64,000 bases of DNA, from NCBI GenBank assembly GCA_963513935.1, contig OY740766.1:278001-342000 (forward strand). The letters are read 5' to 3'. Below the pieces are notes generated by a model. That model was not told where the DNA came from and ran no database searches. It saw only the letters and a program-made list of their open reading frames with translations. This document shows positions 28,886 to 40,123 of this stretch, piece after piece. Origin of the DNA: Aphrophora alni (taxonomy: Eukaryota > Arthropoda > Insecta > Hemiptera > Aphrophoridae). The position numbers and the translations under genes are program-made. Position 1 is the first letter of the stretch. Every line of letters begins with the position of its first letter.

Positions 28886-29690
28886 CTATTTCTGATTTTA
28901 CACTGTCATTTTATTATGTCTGTCGTTTATCAAATATACACCATTATTTGTTATAGTAACCACCCACAAAATTTAAACTTATATTGTTATTAACAAACAA
29001 AGCATTTCATCCAAAATATGTTTTATATGTTTATTTACTCACAGAAATTAGAATCTATACCTAGTGTTAAGATAATAATATGAATGTAATCTTTTTATAA
29101 TGAATTCAACGATTTTTAATCAATACCAAGGAATTTTTGTTTATTAATTAAAATCAATATGTTGAATATAAATTTTTTAAACTTTATAAGTGACTTCATT
29201 ACAAAAGTAAAAATCTAACGCGTGGCAATTCGTTAAACATATTTTGTATATGATTTTAAATATGTAATAAGTTTTTAATTTGTTTGTATATATTTATGAG
29301 AAGTCCAAGAAGATTATAAAACAAAACTAATAAAACGAAAAATATTGTATTGTATAACAAATAGCTTTTTGAAAAATTTCTTTGAGATATATAAATAATA
29401 TTTTATATTAAATTGTTATTCACATATGCTACTGATTTAGGGTTAGAAATTATGAACAGATCTAATTCGACTTTGGACTGTTATAGGGAATGAATGTACC
29501 GTAATGAAATTACAATAAACTGTTATAATAAATGAAAACATTAAACTTTTACAAATCAGAAAAACTTATAACATGTTTTTTTAGAAATATCAATTCATAT
29601 CTTGAAAATATATATACCAAATTTAGCTTTAGTAGCAAAACCCACTCAGGAAACAAAATATTCCTGTTTTAATTTTTATTCTGAGTGCTG

Positions 29691-29702
29691 CCCCCCCCCC
29701 CC
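29691..29702. repeat. Poly(C) tract
   Basis: Twelve consecutive C in very AT-rich surroundings. Confidence 0.9.
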
Positions 29703-32177
29703 AGAAAATAATGAGGAAAATTTTCTGCATAACAGTTTACAAATTCTGTTATTTTAATCATCGATGTTTGATACATGCACTCAACCATTTGTAAAATTTG
29801 TCTTGTATGCTAAATTTAATAAACATCTATTTACATTTCTCATTTGAAATGATTTACAATAACTGTTGATATAGCTTATGGTGATAATAGCGTATGTTCT
29901 TGAGTAATATTTTGTAGTGTCTGCATCATAGTTTCAACCTTTAATATCGTTTAACGTTTCGTTTTATAAAGTCATGGTATTGCAGAGTAACTCTGTGTGG
30001 TCAACAAAGTTAATTACATCCCTTTGTAAGAGGACAAACAAACAACCCTTCCTTCAATACCTATTCTTTCTCAGTATTTCAATATGGGATTTCCATGTAT
30101 CTGGGCAAATGTTATGCTGATGGTTCTTCCCACTGCACAGATTAAAACTTGCTGCAAATGGCTACACACATATATTGTTAACATAATTTATTTAGAGCTT
30201 TTAAATTATATTTTTTAAATCTTTATATTTGAGGTGAAGTTAGGACCGTAGTGTGCTCTCTTTCACTTAAATTCAACAATTATATAAAAAACATAGTTAA
30301 CAATAAAACATGCAATAATTACAAAATAAATGTTGTAATATTTTGTAGGCCTTTAAAGTTGTTTACAATATTCTAGTCTCCTAACTGGTATTATTATATG
30401 TTACTATAAGTCATATTAGTAACATTAGATGCAATGTAATTGACACTACATCGTCGTGCCGTCATCGCCATTCCCAACCTCCCTGTGACTCCGTAGTAAT
30501 TTTATCTTAAATTTATTACTTTGTCATCTTAAAATGGATTACACTTTCCTTTATTACTAACATCGTCTTGTTACGAGTCAGTACGACTATAATGATTACA
30601 ACGCATCCTTACAGCAGTAAGAGTTTTAGTTCAAGTTGAAATTTTGATATATAATAACTAACGTAACAACAAATGCTTCTGCTATTATTTTTTATATTTT
30701 AAGAATAGACTGTAATGGAAATAAAAATAAGTGAAATTTACTTTCAAAAACGTAAAAACAAAACAAAAGACATACCACACAGAAACAATGATATCGAAAC
30801 TTGTTTCATTACATAAGCACCACTCTCTAAGTAACTGAAACTTATATGAAAGTAATACAAAATAATTCAATATAATCGATCATGTTTGTTACAATTACGT
30901 TTGTATGTCAGCTTTATCACATATTGAAACTACAAATCGTATGCTTATCTAGATAGGAAGCTGTATGACGTCACCAGGAAGCTCCAGCAATTAACGTGCC
31001 CTAGATAGCACCTTTCGGTTTATTCTAATATCCCAAGTAGTTGCAATATTTCATGGTTGTAATAAATGACATCTCACCTTGTCATAATAGCAGACGAAAC
31101 CGAAACGACAAACCACTAAATGTTGAATATTTCCAAAGCAGGAAAATATTTCCATTAAATACTAAACCACAAGAAAAGATTAACTAAATGTTGAAAATTG
31201 TAGATATAGCGATATTATTTTCCACTATTATTATTTATTTTTGAAATAACTTCAACCGTATTAGGACCCGCCTAAAATTTCAGAACAACAATTGCATTTA
31301 TTAATTAAATAATAATATTCCCATAACGTTCTTTTTAATTTCAAATTGTTGTAATTCTAATTTGATAACTTCTACTCATTTTACTCGTATGAGAAGACTA
31401 ATATGATCTAATCTCTATTAACATTTTTGTTTTAATTACAGCCATAAAAAAAATTATTATTCTATTAATGTTAAATTGACATAAAACAAAGTATGCTGCC
31501 AACCCTATCCAAACCACCTTTATGTGTTTCGAAATTTTCAGGAACGCGAATTCACAGCTAAAATTATCAGAAACACATTGTCTGTATTCACATTTTTTAC
31601 GCTATTGAATCAACTATATCGTAATTACTGTTATAATTTTAAGTTTGTGTTATACAATTAAAAAGAAAAAGTTTAAAATAATAAATTTTATGGAAATTTA
31701 AAGTTCATAGTGAAAGGAAAATAGTGTGAAGACAAGAAATATGGTAACACTATTTTTCTCTCAGATACACATGAGTTTTAAACATTGATAAGGTTGTTTT
31801 ACAAATCTGTCGCCTCTAAAGAACCCAGCAAAATACAAGATCTCAAAAATATCGATTAGTGAATTAACGATACCAACACCCATTCATAGGGCTCTTTTAA
31901 AAGACGTAATATCTAAAAATCTAATTTATCGATTTGGTCAAATTTTATTGAAATGTGAAAATTAACAAAACCAAACCAATTTAAAAAATCCAAGTAAAAA
32001 ATATTAAGTTTTCGAAATAATTTTTAAAAATAAGAAGGATCCTTGTGCCACGATTTAGGCAGAGAACACGTTTATGGCCCTATTTATTAATTTTTTTTTT
32101 TAGGCGGTATCCACGATTAATTTTTACATGTTGATGGCAATTAACGATCTATTATTTTTGATGACAAATTTTGGCGT

Positions 32178-32202
32178 TTTTTTTTTTTTTTTTTTTTTTT
32201 TT
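32178..32202. repeat. Poly(T) tract
   Basis: About 25 consecutive T. Confidence 0.9.
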
Positions 32203-32549
32203 GGTTTTGGGAATGATAGAGTAAGAAAGTGTGTGGAATATTTTAATAAATGTCTTTTTTTACTTTATCTTAGTTTGAATAATTTAAAGTTTGTAAGCAG
32301 TAAGTTAGACGTATTTAGAGAAAACCCTTTTGTAGTGTTTTGTATTTTTATACATTTCATTTTATATTTATACAAGTAAAAAGTGAAATTCAATAATTAT
32401 TGTTCTTGATATATTTTACTTATAAACCAAAACCAAATTTGAGAACATTTTATTTGAAATTATTATTATTAAATTTAAACTGCTTACGAAGCTTTATTTT
32501 ATGTTGCATGTGTTTAAATATTTATTTGATTATAAATTTTCTATTTATA

Positions 32550-33700
32550 TTTCATGAAAATATATTGAATTTCAAGTCCGATTTAGAGATATTCGACCTT
32601 CTACAATAGCTATTCATGGCTCATTTTCATTATTTGACAAATAACTCCCGATTCAGAACTTTCGGCAAAATCAAGGCCAATGCATTTTGTTTTTTCATTT
32701 TTATAGGTTGGCATTTGAACAAAATTAGTCGATTGTATATTAACCATTCATTTTTTGTATGATTGCTTACTTTAATTTTGTTTACATAAAATATTTGAAC
32801 GTTACTTTTATGGCGACTACAAAACGACCCTTTGTTGTATGAAATAATAGTTTTTTTGAAGTGCACAAAGTACCCCCTTTATAATGTACATTGTCAGCTT
32901 AATAAATAATTCAAAAGGTTATACGAAATGAAGTTCTGGCCATTCAAGCCAGGAACATGTGGGTTTAATGTTTTGCCTTGCTCTACAATGGCATCGTGCA
33001 GTTTTATCTATTCACGAGCTACGAAAGTATGATATATTAATACGCTGCCCTCTCTCTCACTCTTTCCTTTGGCTTAGCAATATTTGAATATTTAGAGTGC
33101 AAATAAAATGAGTAAAATAATTACAAAATGTTTAACGTTTTTTGTTTTGTTCACTTGCTCAAAACACTAAGTAAGGAATATTAAAATTCAAATAGAAAAT
33201 GGATCCAAAAGTATCTTATAAAAAAAGTCTAGCTTTAAACACCAAGATGTTTTTTCTCTTGTATCAGTTGTCATTCTATTTATAAAAATATTTTACCAAA
33301 TTATTCATTCAATAGTGTATAAGCAGAAAACTGAAGAATCTTAACCTTAAACATAATCAAACAATGTACTCACTGCTATAATAGAAATCAAAACTGTAAG
33401 TCCACAGCAAATTGATTATATACAAGGAAATTTTAAAACCTGGTTGTAATGAGTCAAACTGAGAGGAATTCGAATTTAGACTTTCTTGAGCGTTTCCAAT
33501 CAAAGATATTACGAGCCATCTTCAACATTCATTTACTAATCCACCAATTTGTTCATTTATAAAGGCTTAAAAAATAAATACCATCAATCAATAAATTATG
33601 AAAAGTAGTGATAAATACAGAAAACGGTTACAGAAACATCCCCAAACTATTTAGTAGTAAAGGTATTAGGTAATATTGGAGTTACCTTTTAAACAGACTC
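32550..33700 (-). repeat. 1.15-kb dispersed repeat, copy B (inverted partner at 16778-17928)
   Basis: Reverse-complement counterpart of copy A, equal in length, with the same internal order of landmarks. These include a GAGAGAGAGGGCAG run, then GGGGGTACTTTGTGCACTTC, then the A-rich stretch. The 78-codon open frame at 32630-32866 (minus) parallels the 69-codon frame in copy A. The ends of homology are sharp by eye, which favours a discrete element over general low complexity. Confidence 0.85.
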
Positions 33701-33999
33701 AATAAATTCAGTGTTTTAGATTTAAGTCATACAATCTGTGTTTATCTCTCAGATATTACTACTGGACAAAGATTTATTGTTGTTTATTGTTCTTGTTGTT
33801 AACAGATAATACCGTAACAGTAAATATATATTATGATTGAACTGTTTCGCGAAACATAAACTTTGGTTGTTGACTACTGCTTATCACCAGTCTACTGAGT
33901 TTAACACTTTTCGTTAACATTGATTTATCTAACATATGTGTAGCATTTAAAAATTTAAATTAATATTTCAATAAAATTACATTTTAATTGTTTGCACCA

Positions 34000-35012
34000 A
34001 TTTTTATATATACGATCTTCTATGTCAGCATCAATAGTTAACTCCGCTGTACCGGTCCCAAGCCCGGGGCCCATCTTGTGATGGGAAGGAGGAGGGAGAG
34101 GAGTAACAACCTCGTTAAAAAACCAGGGCTCAGCTGGTCCAGCTGTCAGTACCTTGTGAAGGCCCCTGCCTAGGGTTACAGGTGGCAATGGAAAACAAAT
34201 AAAAAATTATTACCCCAGGTGTTAATGTGGCTGACATGCAGGAGAATCCACCTTCCTTTAGGGAGGCTGTCCCCTTGGATTCTGGATAGGGCCAACAATT
34301 GCTTGACAAGGACCCATTTCAAGGAACCCCGCCCAACGTTGGATTCACTAGGGATTGCGAAGAGTAAAATGCGGAGTTGAGTAATAAATTTAAAGAAATA
34401 GAGAAATAGAAATTTAGTAATGAAGTTGCTGATCTAAAAACGGAAAACTATGCCTTGAAAATATCACAGACTATAAACTCCATACAGGGAACATCTAGTA
34501 GTAATGAATGAGATAAAACCATAGATTATATGACGGATGAGGAATAATTAAGTAAGAAACTGACTGACGTTTCAAAAAGAAAAGAAATAGTTAAAAAGGA
34601 GAGGAGAATTCTCCCCTGAACTCGAACTATCGAAATCTAGGAACGATACAAAACAGATCTGAAACTTGAAGACCCAAAACAAAGAAAGACCACCACCTCC
34701 GATCAATATTAGCGGAATAAAGGACCATGCACTGTACAATCCTTAATGAAGTCCATAACAGACAAAGCGTACAAAGTAGTCTCGTTAAATAACAATATCT
34801 GGAGAATACGCCGGACTCAGAAACGTACCGAGCTCTAGCAAATAAATTATCTCAAAGAAAATATGAGTAGCTTACATACGAAAATAAACAAGACAGGCCT
34901 ATTAAAGTCATGGCTCGAGGGTTTCGTGAGATAGAAGAAATAATAGTAGAGACAAGGGCAAAAGATCTGAACATAACATCCGCTGTTAATATTCTGAAGA
35001 ATATCCTTTAAA
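34000..35012 (+). mobile_element. Non-LTR retrotransposon 5' fragment, copy 2 (PRE_C2HC-type ORF1)
   Basis: A GC-richer leader (34040-34190, with GATGGGAAGGAGGA) is followed by ORF1 remnants. Near 34385-34490 a frame reads FKEIEKEIEI-like heptads and EVADLKTENYALKIS, consistent with a coiled coil. Near 34690-34990 the order PPPINISGIKDH, NNIWRIR, YRALANKLSQRKYEYLTYE, then RPIKVMARGFREIEE matches the PRE_C2HC region of jockey-type ORF1 (gag-like) nucleic-acid-binding proteins. Several stops and frameshifts break it. The zinc knuckles and the whole of ORF2 are missing after about 35012. A LINE copy that keeps its 5' end but loses its 3' end is not a normal 5' truncation, so a later deletion is likely. 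Homologous to 9010-10115. Confidence 0.72.
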
Positions 35013-35448
35013 TAAAGTTCATTGTAATTTTACAGAGTCATTCATTTCAATTAGGAAAAGTTTTTAACTGTAAATTATTTTCTTTTCCTACAAATCTTCC
35101 CTTTCGCACGACATTACTTAAAATTTATTTAACTTTAATGGAGTTTGTCTCAAATAATAATAAAATTAAAACACAATTTAATCTGCCTAATAAAGTAAAG
35201 TTTTATCTCTCTTCAAACGGCCTGACTTTTACCTTATCTCAATTCTTTGTTAATTGACATCGACTATATATGTATACTCCTATGTTTTATATGTATAACG
35301 ATGTCCAAAATTGTAATTGTATATAGCATGAGCAATAATCAATCAATCTTCTCCATTTCAATGACGAATTGATCGAAGTTTTGTTATTCGTTGTGATGGC
35401 AATGAATGGTCTGTACGTATACCCAGATGGTGTTTCCCCTCTTAGCCA
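35013..35448. other. Non-coding stretch
   Basis: AT-rich; nothing is recognised before the 93-bp tandem repeat. Confidence 0.5.
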
Positions 35449-35820
35449 GGCAGTAGTCACTTTAATAAACTCAATTTGTTTCATGCTTTGATATACTTTA
35501 TTCATTGGCTACATTGCTACGTCATTTGACACTTTTAACCCGGTAATAGTTACTTTAATATACTCAATTTGTTTCATGCTATGATAAACTTTAATCATTG
35601 GCTACAGTGCTACGTCATTTGACACTTTTAGCATGGTAATAGTTACTTTAATAAACTCAATTTGTTTCATGCTTTGATAAACTTTATTCTTTGGTGACAA
35701 TGCTACGTCATTTGACACTTTTAGCCCGGTAATAGTTACTTTAAATAAACTCAATTTGTTTCATGTTTTGATAAATTTTATTCATTAGGTACAGTGCTAC
35801 GTCATTTGACACTCTTTATT
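35449..35820. repeat. Four tandem 93-bp units with an embedded TACGTCATTTGAC box
   Basis: Units start near 35449, 35542, 35635 and 35728. Each has the order GGTAATAGTTACTTTAATA, CTCAATTTGTTTCATG, GATAAACTTTA, GCTACGTCATTTGACAC. The TACGTCATTTGAC core, a CRE/ATF-like half palindrome, is unchanged in all four while flanking bases vary. The 72-residue minus-strand open frame across unit 1 looks incidental. Confidence 0.93.
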
Positions 35821-36036
35821 CCCTGATTTAATCTGTGTAAAGAATCTGAAATGTAAAATCAAGAAATATCAAGGTCGACCAATCACATCGAGTCATGTCA
35901 TTCTAAACAACTGTTCTAATCGTGCTTCATAACCGTTTAAGATTACAAGTTTACAAAATCCAGCTAAAACATGAAATTAAACAATTAGATCATCCTAAAA
36001 GAATGCAATACGCAATAATGAAAGTTACCTTAACCA

Positions 36037-36430
36037 ATCGTTTTCACTGATGAAGCAACTTTCCACGTAAAAGGCTGCTTTAATATTGGAACCGGTGCGA
36101 TGAGAAACCAAAAGAAATTTCACAGATTCTGCATGATTTTCCTAAGACAAACTTGTGTCTTTGAGTCATGCGTGATCGAGTCGAGCTCCATTTACATTTA
36201 CTAATAAAACTATTACAGTGTCACATTGGAACTTTATGTATTCCCAGATAGTGATGACAGTAAGACAGATAAAAATAAAACGAAATAACTGTAATTTATC
36301 AGCAAGGTTTTTCCCATTACATTCTTAATCTATGTGAAGCTCTCAATGACAATTATATTTGTGTCAATGGGCATCTTTTGTGGCCACCAAGAAGCACCCC
36401 TAAGCTATTATTCCTTTAGAGTTATTAGGC
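36037..36430 (+). pseudogene. Mariner/IS630-type (DDE_3) transposase relic
   Basis: Central and C-terminal catalytic pieces of a mariner-type transposase. At 36037 the reading is IVFTDEATFHVKGCFN, the block holding the first catalytic Asp (family form FSDEAxFxLxGxVN). A frameshift later, NRCDEKPKE and DFPKTNLC correspond to the NxRxW..P..SxKVxVW segment. At 36294 IYQQGFSHYILNL matches FQQDGAPPHYxxxVR, but the second catalytic Asp is lost. At about 36374 GHLLWPPRSTPKLLFL matches GxIxWPPRSPDLTPLDFFLW, with the third acidic residue lost. Two frameshifts, several stops and the missing residues make it inactive. The DNA-binding N-terminus and terminal inverted repeats were not found. Confidence 0.75.
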
Positions 36431-37821
36431 TCTGCTCCTGTTCCGCCATATTGGACCCATTGCTCATAAAAATAAAGTTAGACTTGAGAGGTTGTACTGT
36501 TGTCAATTCTCATATCAGAATTATTGTTGAAGGATCGTTTATAATATCACGTGAACGGGAATGTTTCCATTTTTGCGTAAAATTTATTCGTTTTTATAAA
36601 TGGAGCTAACGTTTATAAATAGAACTTTGATTTCGTTATCTTATTTATGAGTCAATGAATAATGTTACTGAAAATTTTAAGAGGAAAACATTTAGTGTTT
36701 TATTATCTTTGAAAATAACAAATGTTTCACACCCTTACATAAAATCAGAGCAGATACAATGGAGTAATGTAACCATGAGTACAAAGCTGCTCTCGATTGT
36801 TCCCTAAAGATGAATAAATATATCTCCTAGGTTTGGTAAGCGCATCTTTTAAAACGTTTCAAAATATTGCCAAAACTAACGACACGTAACTTCATTAAAT
36901 ATTTAGCAACACTATAAATATAACCATCTATGTAATATATTAAAACTAAATAATTGTGATTCACTTATTTATTGTAACACGTTATTAAACATTATTAGTT
37001 AGCTAAACATTTCAATCTGTTTAATCGATTTGGTAAAGTAATAATTAATTATTTATTTAAAAATACTTTCTTATGTATGCAAGGTACATTCATTACAAAA
37101 ACGTTATAATTTTGTTTGAGTTTTTGTGTTATGTTTTAGCAAAATTTAATAAAATTTCTATGCAAAAAAGTACATAATGTGAAATACTTTGGTCCTACAT
37201 TACATGACAAAATTAATCGGGCTCACCATATTATATCCACTAAAGGCAAAATTCGAATATTTATGTAGTCTACATAGTCCGTAAAATTGACTACATACTT
37301 AATTTATACGAAATCAGAGTTGTTTATGTAGTCTTTAGAAGAAGGAGGTATAATATTGGATGAGTCCTATATGTCTATATTGAAACAGCAAAACGCTGTA
37401 ATTAAAGCTGCTTTAGTGTCAAACCAATGATATCCTACAATAGATTGTACAATGATATACATTAATGTTGTAAAAGACAACTCTATGTGAGAAAAGTTTT
37501 ATTATCAATTATTGAGTTTCCAATATTAAACAAAGTCGTAAGAAGTGACAGTTTAAACGAAATCATCAATAACGGTAAACAAATGATCTACAATAAATAA
37601 CCAATTTATGTAACAAATGAAATCATATTTCCATATTTATGTGTATGCATAACATAAAATTATAAACAACATGCATTTAAACTAAACAGATAATAATAGT
37701 AATAATATATAATGCGAAATAAATAACCAAAAAGAAAAAAAAACAATATCTGCAACAAAGAACAGAAAATATATTTCTCATCTATAACTAAAAAGGTCCA
37801 ACCTCTTCTGCAGAGCCTTAG

Positions 37822-37859
<38 letters not shown>

Positions 37860-38070
37860 TATAATTCGTTTTGCCTTCAGTGCAAATTGAATTTAAGTGT
37901 TCAATGCTTGTATGTCTCATACAATGGCTCAACCTTCTAAAGTATATTGTGCAATGCAAAACTCACTACATCTTCCACTTAAATCATGTTGCCAAGTAAC
38001 TCCCCAAACACCCAATGGTCCACAGACTTTATAAGTTGTCTATTGTTTAATAAATATAAATACTTTGACA
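36431..38070. other. Non-coding AT-rich stretch
   Basis: Nothing is recognised apart from a (TA)n run at 37823-37854. Confidence 0.5.
37823..37854. repeat. (TA)n microsatellite
   Basis: About 15 TA copies. Confidence 0.93.
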
Positions 38071-38100
38071 TTTCGAGACATTGTGGAATTGTCCTCAGTG
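38071..38100 (-). ncRNA. Hammerhead-like / Penelope-terminus-like motif
   Basis: Minus strand: CACTGAGGA, a stem-loop with arms GACA/TGTC, then CGAAATGTC. CTGAGGA is a variant of the CUGAUGA box. A following TGTC could pair with GACA near 38038 to form a stem III. The strand and layout suit a solo Penelope-type terminus; activity is unproven. Confidence 0.4.
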
Positions 38101-38388
38101 ACACCATTGACACCTTTCAATTTTGTCTGCCTCTGAGCACATGAATATGTAATTATGGATGTGCAATACAAAGACAAAAATGATTCATGCAGCTGTCTGC
38201 AATCTAACTATTTTATTATAGAAATGTAAAGTTAGACCAACATAATTATGTTAATAACATTCACAAACCATAATATTGTTTTAAACGCAAATTTTAAATT
38301 ACCAATATTAACTAATGATATTTATACTTAAATAGGAATAAAAATATCACAATAACCTGACATAGATTCAGATGTTTCGCGTTTGTCA

Positions 38389-38423
38389 CTTGACAAAGAG
38401 AGTAGTTTTACACTCCCGAAACG
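38389..38423 (+). ncRNA. Hammerhead-like / Penelope-terminus-like motif, facing the previous one
   Basis: Plus strand: CTTGACAAAGA, a stem-loop with arms GAGT/ACTC, then CCCGAAACG. The ending GAAACGTAGTG resembles Penelope-type termini. It lies about 300 bp from the minus-strand motif at 38071-38100, in opposite orientation. Confidence 0.3.
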
Positions 38424-39648
38424 TAGTGTTTTAGTTTTATGATGAGAAACGTCTAATTAAACCATACCAATAACATGAACAATCCAGTATTACCAAGTAA
38501 CTTTAATACCACCTATGTGTTGTATATGACTAAACAAATTATTAAACAATTTAAAAATGGCGACAGTTTGAAATGAGTAGTTCTTTCTTATATAGGATGT
38601 GGAATTTTGTAATTTTTTTCCAAATGGTGATCTGTGTACCATCTTTATACAAACGAAAAGATACGCAACAAAGAGCAAAATAAATTCGCATTTCTACAAT
38701 GTCAGCCGCATGATGAATATTTATTGTTAAACTTTGTCTTCCAGCTTACATTTTAGGTTTGTTACTATAGTAACATGATATACACTAAACTGTGACCTGT
38801 GTTAGGTTAATCTCACTCCTGATAAAAGCCAAACACAACTAACAAACTTTGTCATCGCCTTGTGTTTACAAGTTAACCTCATGAATATGCAAAGAGAGGA
38901 TAGACCCGTTGAATTTATGCAAACTATTACCTATAAAATGCACATTTTGGAAATGGTACATTAATATAATAAACGCCATGTTAACGGTTACATTACACTT
39001 AATCGCGTTTCGTTAGTTTATATAATTATTACGTTTTTAATGTAGCCCTATTTCAAACATTTTCCTTATTTTAGTTTAGTTTTGAATAGTTTAAAGTGTG
39101 TATGTTTAATATTAAGTTTTTACTAGTAATCATTGTATTTCATTACATGTTGAAAGAAGTACAAAGTTTTATTCAAAAATTATTAGTTTGTGTTGTTTTT
39201 ATACAACTAAATTAAAAAATAACAAATTCATAATTAGGAACAATTTAAACAATAGGAAGGCTTGTATCTGACAATTAATTTTCCAACTAGCAATGATGAA
39301 ATCATGATGTTAAAATATTTAACCAAAGTTACTTGATCATGTACACAATATGTTAACTCTTCTAAAAATTTACAAATATATCTTTTATATTTTGATTTCG
39401 GCTTAACTATTTTTTGAGGTGTAATTCTGTTATAAACATTATTACTTTTATTGCAACCTCAATAACAACATTAGGATCCCAACATGGCCTAGTATATCTT
39501 ATTTGAAGCTACAACAATTTTTTTTTGTAAACCACCAAATATTGATAATATCTAAGTTATTCTAAAACCAAAACAAATTTAATAGAAAAGTTCTAGACCC
39601 ATCCAAGGAGTCCACCAAATAAAAAATTATAATGAGAATAAATTAGGA
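38424..39648. other. Non-coding stretch with an X-box-like palindrome
   Basis: No gene is recognised. GTTACTATAGTAAC at 38761-38774 is a perfect 14-bp dyad close to the RFX-factor X-box. The following 200 bp are less AT-rich than their surroundings. Confidence 0.45.
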
Positions 39649-40123
39649 TGTAACGGGAAGGGATCCTAAATAATAAAATATCAATTGGCACTTGCGATTT
39701 TATTGAGAAGGGGGGAGAGACGAGGAGTGGAGGACTTGAACCAGCGAGCCGGGACTTCGGCCGGGAGAGAGTCTGTTCAGAGAGCCGCGATAAGAAGGTT
39801 GAACGGCAGACCGCTACGGGACGGGACGAGGTCAGTCCATTTTTCGGCCACGTGATATCTAAATTAATCGGTATTAATAAAGCACTATTAAGGCCTTTAT
39901 CTAGCCGTTATGTCCTTTTTATTAATTTATAGTTCATTATTGTATTTTTCTAATTCGGCGCTAAAATAAAAGATAACATTTAATAATTTAACTTGCGTTG
40001 CGTGCGTCCACTTAGCTTCCCAACCCGACTCCTTGGCCCATCCTGACAAGATTCGGCTAAAGTGTACGCGGTCTCCACCCAGCCGGAGCTTCCACCTGGT
40101 CTAAAGAAGTGGGGGCGGTCACA
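39649..40123 (+). mobile_element. Candidate solo LTR, GC-rich
   Basis: A 475-bp island much richer in G+C than its surroundings. It starts TGTAACGGGAAGG and ends GGGGGCGGTCACA, giving the TGT...ACA ends typical of insect Ty3/gypsy-type LTRs. AATAAA-type signals occur near 39889 and 39965. No matching 4-6-bp target duplication is seen (AGGA before, GTTT after), and no primer-binding site or gag/pol follows, so it would be a solo and possibly rearranged LTR. A CpG-rich host regulatory island is the alternative. Confidence 0.5.

Larger units (their letters stand above)
28886..32549. other. Non-coding AT-rich stretch
   Basis: No gene is recognised over 3.7 kb. It contains a poly(C) run at 29691-29702, a full CRE-type octamer TGACGTCA at 30966-30973 with no visible gene nearby, and a poly(T) run at 32178-32202. 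Confidence 0.5.

Noticed and set aside
30966..30973. Perfect CRE octamer TGACGTCA
   Set aside because: One 8-base site with no promoter or gene nearby is not evidence of regulation.
31062..31100. ATGACA/TGTCAT stem followed by GAAACCGAAACG, hammerhead-like
   Set aside because: The spacer between stem and GAAAC is too long and there is no CUGAUGA box.
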